Origin: Nymphaea colorata
Lineage: Eukaryota; Streptophyta; Magnoliopsida; Nymphaeales; Nymphaeaceae
Direction of reading: 5' to 3'
Assembly: GCF_008831285.2 (NCBI RefSeq)
Contig: NC_045150.1
Coordinates: 13,499,868-13,563,867, forward strand
Length of the DNA: 64,000 nucleotides
The notes beneath the pieces were generated by a model. The model did not search any database. It was not told where the DNA came from and worked only from the letters and a program-made list of their open reading frames with translations. Shown piece by piece: positions 11,867 through 21,125 of this stretch. The translations under genes and the position numbers were made by a program. Positions within the stretch are counted from its first letter, which is position 1, and each line of letters starts with the position of its first letter.

Positions 11867-14800
11867 TCCCTCAAGGGTGGCAATGAGTCCTCCTCCTCTC
11901 CCCAACCCAACTTTCTCTGTTTGCTTCTTTTTTTCTTTTCTTTTTTTTGAGGTAGGGGAGGTGATTGCCCAATGCACTGCATGTGTCCAAAGCTGGAGCA
12001 TTTGGAAACTTGTCAACAAATATTTTTGTTTCTTTACCATTACGAAGTTAAGCCACTTCAGTTTTGATCTTTTGCATTTATTTTTTCATTATGAAATGTC
12101 AAAGGTGGTGGTTGGATGTTTCAGTTATTTGGAGGTTGGCCTGATTATTCTCCACTATATATCTCTGCTTAGCTTGGTGTTAACGGGTGCAGTATTTGTT
12201 CAGGAGAATTCATCTATCTGGATTGGTGCCACATCTCATATCAGTTTATTTGTTTCCCTTCAAATCATAACATAATCATTCGTATAACAATTTTGTTAAA
12301 ACTGTAATAACTAATTATTGATTTTTTGTATTTTTGTTGTAGTAAGAATTCTCTAGAAGCAACCTCATGTATGTATTCACATCTATTTTTAAGTAATAAA
12401 TTTGAACGCACAATCACTACTCTGAAAAAGTTAGTTGATAAGAAAAAAGAAAAAAGTAACACTCTAATTAAAAAAATTGAATGGGATTTATATTTAAGAA
12501 ATGACTTTTGATTGGATTCGAATTTGGGTTCAGTTTTAACTAAATATCCCATCATATTCTGAGTCAGGTTTCCTTTTGATTTTCAATTTCAAATGAATTA
12601 CCATATACCCAATTTATACGTTTTGAATATCTTTGCATTCTTAACATTTCGCAATGTGGTTTTGGCTCTTGTATTTAAAAGTTGGATTCAGGTGTGGATG
12701 TAAATCTAAAATCAATTTTGAATTTTGAATTTAAATAGAATTTGAATGTGGATATGGCATGGATTTTTCTTCCTTCACATTTAAATCCAAATTCGAATTG
12801 GAATTATGAATATCCGATTGGATGTCTGCTTTACTATTTACACATGCATACAAAGATTTTTTTGATAGTTTCAAAAGCATTTAAAACTCTTGAAATTAAA
12901 GGCTTTGGAGACTTTGCTCAGACTATTTCTTTATGAGATTACGTTTCTCTCTGACCTACAACAAATGTAATGAAGTCGTTATAATATTTAAATTATTTTC
13001 CAAACTCGTTAATCCTAATTTCCATCCAGGAAAGAGAATTTAAAAATGCAAAATCTCTCTTTTAATCTTTCTGTTTCTCTCACCAAGGCCAACATTAAGG
13101 TGCAATACCCAAGATCCTTATCATTGGTACTACGCTTAGACTCCCTAAAGTCTATCGATAGTGGCCCCTCTTTTTTTTTCAAGACAGTCATTCATTTTTT
13201 TTAAGAAATTATTTGTTTTAAATTTTTAATGGCGTCTCATCATTAATCATTTTTCTTGCCTTAAAACATTAAAAAAATGAAATACCAATAATTTTACAAA
13301 TATGTCATAGTGTTATAAGAGAAATTATCGCTATAGTGAGAATATAATATACATGATGGGTATTATTGAATGTCTCAGAATGAGAACGTAAAGCAAATTG
13401 TTGAGAGACTAGTGAGTCCTTATGCTCTCTTATTTGTCCAATATGTGGCTTATAGCTAGAGTATTTCTTCTTTTTCAACAAAACCTGATTAGCTAAAGGC
13501 AGTTGATACCCGTTTGTAATAACCTATACAAAATTGACCATTCGCAATTCAATCTGTCCCCACATATCAAGACTGATGGGCAAACAAAAACCGAGTTAGA
13601 AGAAAAGAGGAAGGAGTTTCAACATCTTCAGGGTATTCATATAAACTCAAGCAAAAAAACACAATTGTGAAATGAATTTAATCCAAACCATCAATTAGTA
13701 TAGAAAACATGGTGACGAGAGCATCATTTTTATTACAATAGACCAATGGTATTCATATAAACTAAAGCAGGAAAAGGCAGTTGTGATATGAATTTAATCC
13801 ATAATATCCACCAGTAAAAAAGACAAAGTGACGAGAACCTCACTTTATTATGATAGACAAAGGTATCCGTACAAACTAAAGCAAGAAAAAGCAGTTGAAA
13901 TGAATTTAATCCAGAGCATCCAGCAGTCACAAAGACAGTGATAAGAGAATAATTTTATTTACTATAGACCAAACATTATTGATTACATATTTTCAGGTTC
14001 AATCCCCTTTTAATGATTATTCTCAATTTCTAGGAAAACTTTCCAAGATACATATAAATATTTTACACATCCAGTGACATATGGACATGCTGCAGTGCTG
14101 AAATCTATAAAATTTTAAAAGATTCTTGAAATCTGATTTGTGGATCTAATATTCTATAGTTATAATTAAAAATGAAGCTGCCAACTTGGAACCTTATATG
14201 ACACACCACAAAGTATGCACACAAAGGTAACAATCTAACGGAAACTTTCTGTTGTGTAATGAAAGGCCACGAGTTTTTTCACGGCCGCATTATAAAATAA
14301 GGTGACGACTTTTACCGCATGAGCTGCTTGTTTTCTTTGACACAATTTTACTTTTTGTGATAGTAAGTGATAATTCTTGTAGCGTCTTTGTTTCTATTCT
14401 GTTCGGCTAAAAGGAAAGACTTCAAAGCTCCTTTTTTTTTTAATTGGTGAAAACTATAGAACAAAGGGCATAAAGGTCTTTTTAACCCTTACTTGCTGAG
14501 AGATCTCAAAGATGAAGCTAGGAATTTTTTGTTGTAGGAAGCAAACTATTGTTTCTAAATTTTTACAGAACCAAAAATATATTTATTTTATTTTATACCG
14601 GATAAACTAAAATATTTGAAATTTAAAAATAACTTTTTTTATTTTTTTAAAATCCAAGAAGAAATACAGCCCCTACCAGGCCCCCCTGCCTCCAGTACTC
14701 CCTCTCTCTATAATTTTTTGGTCAAAGGCTTTGGCCCCCATGACTGAGGGTTGCTCTTTGAGAACGAAAAGTGAAAAAAAAAAGATGAAAAATTTAACAT

Positions 14801-15116
14801 ATTTTTATAATTAAAATTTACAAAAAAAAAAATCGCCCCCACCATTTTCAAGGTTGGGCACATCTGATTATGGACCTGATTTTGAACTGTAGCTAGTAAA
14901 AAAAGCAATGTGCCATTACTAATCAAATTGGTGTTCCTTTATGTTTTATGCCATATTCAGGCCGAAGTCCACTTTGTGTTATGGAGATCCAACCCGATTA
15001 TGTCTATATTTGGGATCATAAGCTTCTTGGATCCAAATTCAGTTTTGAAATGTAGAGCTTACATCTGAATCCCAAGTCCTCGCTGAATCCAAACCACTGG
15101 CATCCACAGTTGCACA
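11867..15116. other. AT-rich intergenic DNA, no gene seen
   Basis: I see no supported gene. Around 12500-12830 there is GATTTGAAT/AATCCAAAT-rich text like that inside the 15117-15502 element, probably an older degenerate copy. A three-unit tandem repeat at 13632-13972 is listed separately. Confidence 0.6.
13632..13972. repeat. Tandem repeat, three diverged units of about 115 bp
   Basis: Units start at 13632, 13748 and 13862 with GGTATTCATATAAACT-like text. Each carries AAGCARGAAAA, TGAATTTAATCCA, a GTGACGAGA-like block and ATAGACCAA/ATAGACAAA near its end. The spacings are 116 and 114 bp. There is no coding signal. Confidence 0.85.
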
Positions 15117-15502
15117 TAGGGATGCCTATATATCTGCTTTAGATAGAAAATCTAATCGATCTGTGTCGAAGAAATCAGATATGAAAAAGAAAAACATATC
15201 CTATTAAAAAGTAGGATTGAATTCAGCTTTAATAATTGGCTAAAAATTAGATTTTCGGATATACATAAACATCCGGTTGGATTTGGATATGGATTTGAAT
15301 CAGATTTGTTATTAAGCAAATATCCTTTATCTAATGTTCTTACATTTTGAAAATAGGTCAAATTCAGTTCAAAATTCGTATTCAGATATGAATATGAAAA
15401 TTATATTCAAATCAAATTCAGTTTGTGAAATGGGATTCCAGATTTGGATTTAGATACGGCTAATGGTAAATCCAATTCGACTATGATCCATTGACATCCC
15501 TA
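15117..15502. mobile_element. Putative hAT-like MITE with TAGGGATG ends
   Basis: The left end reads TAGGGATGCCTAT and the inverse of the right end reads TAGGGATGTCAAT. The interior is GGATTTGGATATGGATTTGA-type AT-rich text. The eight flanking bases (GTTGCACA and ATTGTGGT) do not match well, so the target duplication is eroded or the borders are slightly wrong. Confidence 0.55.
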
Positions 15503-15866
15503 ATTGTGGTTGAAGGGGTATCTTTGTCCTTCCTTCCTTTCTTTCTCCTTTGGCAGCTTCTATGACAAGTAGTGAGATAGTTGGGTCTGCCACATGTTTT
15601 CATCATTCTTTTCTTTTTCCGGTTTTCCCTTACATGCTTCTCTCCGAACAATGGCAGAAACACATGGTGGCTGGTGTGGGCCGGTTGCCGACACCAACCC
15701 ATTAAAATTTTCTTTGAAACAATGAATACATTCTACATTTATACAAAGAATTACAACTTACACAAACACCATCTTTTAGTGCATTTTATTTTCGCTCAAA
15801 GGAAGTGTGTCAAACAACTATAGCTTACGTAAACAACATAATGTAAGTTGTTACTCTTCATTGAAA

Positions 15867-15932
15867 TTCTCTAACCCTTATAGACACGCAATGTGCACTC
15901 GATTGCAGCTCTCTATAAGCTAGCAAACCATG
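15867..15932 (+). promoter_or_regulatory. Upstream duplicate of the TPS2 proximal promoter-like block
   Basis: ATTCTCTAACCCTTATAGAC followed by ACGCAATGTGCACTCG and CTCTATAAGCTAGCAAACCA matches the block at 16413-16479 closely. It includes a TATA-like CTCTATAAG. It lies about 545 bp further upstream, with the 164-bp tandem repeat between the two blocks. Confidence 0.5.
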
Positions 15933-15941
15933 TTCATAATA

Positions 15942-16269
15942 TTGTTGAAACGACAAGTTGTACCACTTAAAGGTGAAGGGGTGCAATTACTCAAATACGT
16001 GTAAAAAATAAACATGGTCTTTGATAAAAATTGTTTTAAGTGGTGAACATTAGCTAATAAGTGTCAGATTATAATGCATATAAAAAACGTGAAGAAAGAA
16101 TGCATTTGTTGAAACGGCAAGTTGCACCACTTAAAGGTGAAGGGGTGCAATTACTCAAATACTTGTAAAAATTAAACCAGGTCTTTAATAAAAATGGTTT
16201 TAAGTGGCAAACATTATCTAATAAGTGTCAGATTATAATGCATATCAAAAACTTGAAGAAAGAATGCAT
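15942..16269. repeat. Direct tandem repeat, two units of 164 bp, upstream of TPS2
   Basis: Both units begin TTGTTGAAACG and share CACTTAAAGGTGAAGGGGTG, the AATAAGTGTCAGATTATAAT block and an AAGAAAGAATGCATT end, with few substitutions. The array ends about 280 bp before the TPS2 start codon. Confidence 0.9.
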
Positions 16270-16412
16270 TCTATCTATAAAATAAAAGTACCAAATAATT
16301 ATGGCTTGGGCAAGTGTCATAGTTTAATTTTTTCTATTTATATACAAAGAAAAAAGCATTAAACATTTATAGCTTACGCAAAAACCATATTTTAAGAGAT
16401 TGAACCTAATTA

Positions 16413-16550
16413 TAATTCTCTAACCATTATAGACACGCAATGCACACTCGGACGCAGCCCTATATGAACTAGCAAATCAATCCTGAGCTAAGTCATCCGA
16501 GAGGCAGTGAAAGCATTCAACATTCAACAACAAATACACACACTGTCCTA
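16413..16550 (+). promoter_or_regulatory. Putative core promoter and 5' UTR of TPS2
   Basis: A conserved block (TTCTCTAACCATTATAGACA, then CACGCAATGCACACTCG) is followed by a TATA-like CCCTATATGAAC at 16458-16469, about 85-90 bp before the ATG at 16551. Transcription would be expected to begin roughly 30 bp downstream, giving a 5' UTR of about 55-60 nt rich in CAA and CACA. The placement is inferred from spacing and from the duplicate upstream. Confidence 0.45.
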
Positions 16551-18883
16551 ATGGCTGCTCTTCTTGCTTCCCTTTCCACTCCTTTCGTTATTTCCCCCAA
16601 GTTTGCTCCTAATAGCAAGGCTGGGTTCAAGCCATGGAGCACCACCCTTGTAAGATGTGAGCCAAGGGTTGAGGGCTGCGGTAGGTCTGCTGCTCAAAGG
16701 AGACCTTCCAGATACCAGCCAAGTACATGGAACTATGACTTCATCCAGTCCATTACCAGCGCAACATCTGTAATTTTCCGTACCTCTGATCTGACTATTA
16801 TTTTGTTTATTTTGGTATTATGATGTGATCCTAATTCAAAGAAATGAAAATGAAAGCAGATCGAAACACAAAGGACCAGAGTTGAAGAATTGAGAAGAGA
16901 AGTCCGACAACTTATAACATATACAACTGAGCAAGTGGCTCAGTTGGAGCTCATCGATTCACTCGAACATTTAGATGTAGCCTATCACTTTGAGAGTGAG
17001 GTCAGGCGATCACTAGATGCCATATGCACGAACAGTAGAGGATTTGAGGACCTCTACTCTTCTTCACTTCGCTTCTGAATTCCGAGGCAACATGGCTATA
17101 ATGTTTCTGCAGGTATACATATATAGTATACAAACATGCGTTAATTCCAAAATATTGACTCAATAATTAGTTTTTAATCTAGACTGTCTATTACAATTGT
17201 GTTAATTGACACTAACCATTAAAGTTTCTTTTTACATTTCATAGAGTTGTTTAGTAGATTTAGGGAACAGTCTGGCCGTTTCTCTGAGAATCTTCATGAG
17301 GACGTGAGAGGGTTGCTGAGCCTCTACGAAGCATCACAACTAGCCTCCTGTGAAGGAGAAACTGTGTTGGAAGAAGCTATGGCCTTCTCTTCACAGCATC
17401 TTAGAGCAAGGATAAGCCGCTGGACCAGAGGGTGTCTCGACAGGTACAACATGCTCTGCAGGTTCCGCTCCACAGAAGGGTTTGCTGGGTCGAGGCCTGA
17501 GACTATATTGAGACATTCGAGAGGACGGACCGTAGAAGCCAAGTGCTGCATGAGTTCGCTATGCTGGAATTCAACATGGTGCAGACAATCCACCAAAGAG
17601 AGTTCAGGGAGTTATCTGGGTACAATTCATTCTTGCACTTTTGCCTAAATAACTTGGTTAATAGTGGAAAATAATGCAGCAACTAATTTCATTCTATGTA
17701 TATATGTATATCAGTAATGAATATCATGTATGTTACATTGTAGCTGGTTTGCATCATTGGGTCCACTAATAATCAACCACGAGTCCTTTGTTTTGGGTGT
17801 TTGCATGTGGTGGAGGGACTTGGGCTTGGGCGATCACATTTGCTTCGCCAGAGATAGGCTGGTGGAGAGATACTTTTTGGTGGTGGGGAAGATGCATGAC
17901 CCACAGTTCTCACAGTACAGGATGCAACTCGCCAGGGTCTCCTACTTGATGGCCACCGTTGAAGACATCTTCGCCGAGCATCAGTCTATTGAGGAGCTCG
18001 AACGCTTTGTGCAAGTTGTTGAGAGGTAAAGGATGATTATGGTTGGTAAATTAGAAGGAGCAACTCTGTCTCTAGTTTCTGCTTCACATCATTAGGAGCC
18101 AATGAGGGTGCTGTATATTGTATATACGCAGGTGGGATCTTCAAGCGGCAGACCAGCTGCCACAGTCACTGAGGGTCTTCTATGCGGCTGTCTACAACAC
18201 AACCCACCAGATTAGCTACACTGTTCTTAAGAGGCATGGCCGTGATATCACTTAACACATGAGGAGAGTGGTACGACACTTTCTCTATCAAATCTTTCTT
18301 CTACTCTTCACATCATCACATTAGTATATTAGCTTCACTTTCTAATTGACTTGCTCTCTTCTACTTTTGGGCAGTGGGTGGGTGTGTGCAGAGCTTACTT
18401 GGTTGAAGCAAGGTGGCATTGTGCCCGACAGACACCAAGGCTAGAGGAATATCTGAGCAACATCCGGGCAGCCATTACCGGCCCCATTCTCCTCCCTGCC
18501 TACTTCTTCGGAGTATTATCTTCCGAGTTGACAATGTTTTTGTTCTGTTTTTCTGTTTTGATTGGCTGATGATCTTCTCTTTATATATTGAACACTTGAT
18601 CAAAGGTTGGATTTGGGAGAGGGAACCTGCCTAGATCGGTCCAGATTTGTATGAATGCGGTAGGGGTAGCGGAGGAGCAAGCACGACAGCACATAAGGAA
18701 CTTGCTAAGGGATGCATGGAGGAGGCTGAACAGGGAGTTGCTCTCTGCTCAGCAGCAGCAGCAACAGACCACCTTCTCTCGTTCCTTCATGAATGTGGCT
18801 CTCAACATTGCGACGGTCTCCCAGTGCATGAGTCCATGGACCGTATCTACTCTCTCATTGCCAAGCCCATCCAGACTGCCTAA
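16551..18883 (+). pseudogene. Terpene synthase 2 (TPS-b-like), decayed tandem copy
   Basis: Exon 1 (16551-16769) encodes a Ser/Thr-rich, plastid-transit-like N-terminus and the RRx8W motif (RRPSRYQPSTW), marks of TPS-b/monoterpene synthases. Further exons lie at about 16860-17112, 17245-17619, 17807-18025, 18132-18270, from 18375, and a last one ending at 18883. Lesions are numerous: TGA at 17076-17078 where TPS1 has Arg, a 1-bp loss near 17420 shifting frame, TGA at 17498-17500 in the original frame, the exon-4 acceptor AG changed to AT at 17805-17806, TAA at 18253-18255, and about 150 bp or more missing from exon 6 including the NSE/DTE region. DDxxD is EDIFA (17961-17975). The last exon retains the family end (RDAWRRLNREL, NVALNIATVSQCM) with a CAG-coded Gln run. 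It is clearly a TPS pseudogene. Confidence 0.92.
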
Positions 18884-19011
18884 GCAAGTCACCAGTGTCA
18901 CTGTTTCCCACTCTATCAACCATGTTGGTGCCCATTAACCGAATCCTACTTATGATGCTATGTATCATCATGTAATAAAATGGGTACATTAATAAATTAA
19001 ATTCAGTACTC

Positions 19012-19025
19012 TCTCCCTCTCTTTA

Positions 19026-19056
<31 letters not shown>
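19012..19056. repeat. (TC)n-(CA)n microsatellite downstream of TPS2
   Basis: A CT/TC run passes into CACACACA. It corresponds to 2327-2352 in the first TPS unit and marks the point where the two units stop matching until the Copia homology at 21126. Confidence 0.9.
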
Positions 19057-19074
19057 TGTATACACACAATCATA

Positions 19075-19325
19075 ATTTCCTTTATATCTCGACACCTCAT
19101 AAAGCACTTCTTGTGGTCATCTCTAAAGATTTGGAACCATCCTCCTTTAGTCAAGCCGTTAAGCATCAATGTTGGTGTGACTCCATGGCTGCTGAATTTA
19201 AAGCACCAGAAGAGAATGAAACACGAGATTTGGTGAATACTCTAAAAAATGTAAAACCCATGGGGAATAAGTGGGTTTACCGAATTAAATACAATTCTAA
19301 AGCAAGTGTGCAGAATGATCCAAGG
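19075..19325 (+). mobile_element. Copia reverse-transcriptase N-terminal fragment, separate family
   Basis: One frame reads EPSSFSQAVKHQCWCDSMAA, then EFKAPEENETRDLVNTLKN, then GNKWVYRIKYNSKASV. This is the start of a Copia RT domain (RVT_2). It differs from the same region of Copia copy 2 (GCKWIYKIKFKSNGEVE at about 24225), so it belongs to another Copia lineage. It stops abruptly where NLR homology begins on the other strand. Confidence 0.8.
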
Positions 19326-19336
19326 CTTTCTTACCT

Positions 19337-19600
19337 TGTTCCATGAAGCTAAAGAATCCTTCTCCCTTTTGCCAAGCTCATGCCTTCAGCTGTCGTCTAG
19401 AACTTTGTCGCCCTTGTTGCTGGAAAATGGCTTGCGACCTGCATCCTTGAGGGCCGCCGGCAATAGTTCCAGCTTCGTCTGGAGGTTGATGAGATCGTCT
19501 TTGGCATTCAAGATGAGGCCGACCTTTTCTTTCAATAAACTGGTGATGGCTTCCAAAATAATAGATAGAGCGCTTCTGCAAGTACATCCATACTAACGCC
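19337..19600 (-). pseudogene. CC-NLR coiled-coil fragment
   Basis: On the minus strand the Rx_N-type start MDVLAEALYLL shifts frame once into ILEAITSLLKEKVGLILNAK, then DDLINLQTKLELLPAALKDA, and ends in a stop at DKVLDDS. The same words (LLKE, ILNAKDDL, LQ) occur in the NLR at 9340-9555, so both belong to the same broad CNL family. Only the first ~75 residues remain. It adjoins the Copia RT fragment, and both are absent from the first TPS unit. Confidence 0.75.
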
Positions 19601-19639
19601 AACCACCCCTGTTTCTTGGTAGATGGGAAGAACAGAGGA

Positions 19640-21125
19640 AAAGAATCAGAAGTGAAGAAATTAGGCAAATTAAGGAAGAGATCAAACTTACAAAGGTGAG
19701 CAAGTGGGCACGCGCCCCTCTAATTAGATCCACCGTTGCCGTGGTGGAGAGTACATAAATACAACAAGACTCTTGCCTTCTTTTAACTCAGAAAATTAAA
19801 TTTCTCAAGTTGCTGAGTTTTTGGGTGAATAAATCTTTAAGGGTATATTTGTTTGCCTCCAATCAGAAGCTTTACCGATTTGGACTATGGTGAGCCCCAT
19901 ATATTTTTTCTGCTAAAAAAATATGGGAAAAATGTCTCGATCCCAAGCTTCTACACTTCCCTTTTCTCATGTTTGCAGGTTTCTTTTTCTAGGGTTTTCA
20001 TCTATCCTATTTTATTATGTAAAAAATTTGGATGCGTGATCTTGTTTTTCTTTTCTTTTCTCAAAATCACAAAGCTTATTTAGATATCAGGCTTGGGAAA
20101 TTTATGGGTCTTGCACCAAGGACTGGATAATAAGATACAACTCTAACCTTCTGCCCAAAATTGCTGACCCAAGACGAGAACGGGAGAGAGGAATGGATAT
20201 GTAAATTACTGGATGTTAAAAATATTTTCTTCCCATACAACCTAACTTTTAACATATCGTCTTAAAATTAAGTAATTTGGTATATATCCAATTGGATAGT
20301 AAATTCAAAATAAAACAAAGCAGAATTTATATATCCAAATCCAAATTTAAATATCTGAGTCCAATGCATAGTTAAAATCGGAGTTTGAATATACATCAAA
20401 TCCAAAGTTATTACAACTAAAAATGTTCTCAAAGTTCTAAATCTGGACCCGGTTCAAAGTAATTGTGTTTTCATATACAACAACCATCTTTTATATTTTT
20501 ATGATGTAATCATCTCACCCACCGTTTTGTGTAGGGATAAGTTTATAAACTCCCTCAATGCCTTGTGTTGCTATTTAGTTTATAAAGGAGCTAAGAGGGT
20601 GTTTGGCAATAGAGACACTTTGTGAGTGTCCCATAGATCTACAGCAAAATTATAGAAGGTTCATTGGACACTAGAGCTATTGTTTCATGAACCTTTATAA
20701 ATTTTCTGGGCAGATTCATGGAACCTTTACAATCAATTCCTTAAAGGAACACATTGCTCACGTGCACTTATTCATTATTTATTAAAATATGAGAAGCATT
20801 TTTCAATTAATAAATTTGTTTCCACAACAATTTAGGAGCAACAAATATTTCCTAATCAACGTTCTAATAGTTTGAAAGTTCTTAGAAGGTGTAATCACCC
20901 CATGTTTTATAAAATTCAATATTTATCATTTTTCAAACATTTCATGATAGCAACTGCCTCAGCCCTTGCCCCACTTCCAACTGTATAGCAAACTTGGCCA
21001 CGCACCCAACAAATGGGTGTCGCTTGCAAAAATACCCCCTCCATCGCTACCGTCTCCACAAGGAGTGGGCAAATCCCACATTTCTTCACCACTCGCACTG
21101 CCCAGTTCTTTTTCTTCACCATGTG
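19640..21125. other. Intergenic, no gene seen
   Basis: AT-rich DNA with GATTTGAATATCC-type words at about 20270-20460 and a MITE-like stretch at 20593-20760. Nothing here supports a gene. The block is missing downstream of TPS1. Confidence 0.6.
20593..20760 (+). repeat. MITE-like repeat related to 7388-7540
   Basis: It begins GAGGGTGTTTGGCAATAG and contains GTGAGTGTCCCATAGATCT and GTTTCATGAACC. The reverse complement of 7388-7540 shows the same order of words. Borders are uncertain. Confidence 0.4.

Noticed and set aside
13632-16269. CRISPR-like arrays in the tandem repeats
   Set aside because: The repeats are long (115-164 bp) with no unique spacers, and the DNA is plant nuclear.
1-18883. 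Functional monoterpene synthase pair
   Set aside because: Frameshifts, stops, lost metal-binding motifs and a lost acceptor in TPS2 argue against function. Only a few lesions would be open to sequencing error.
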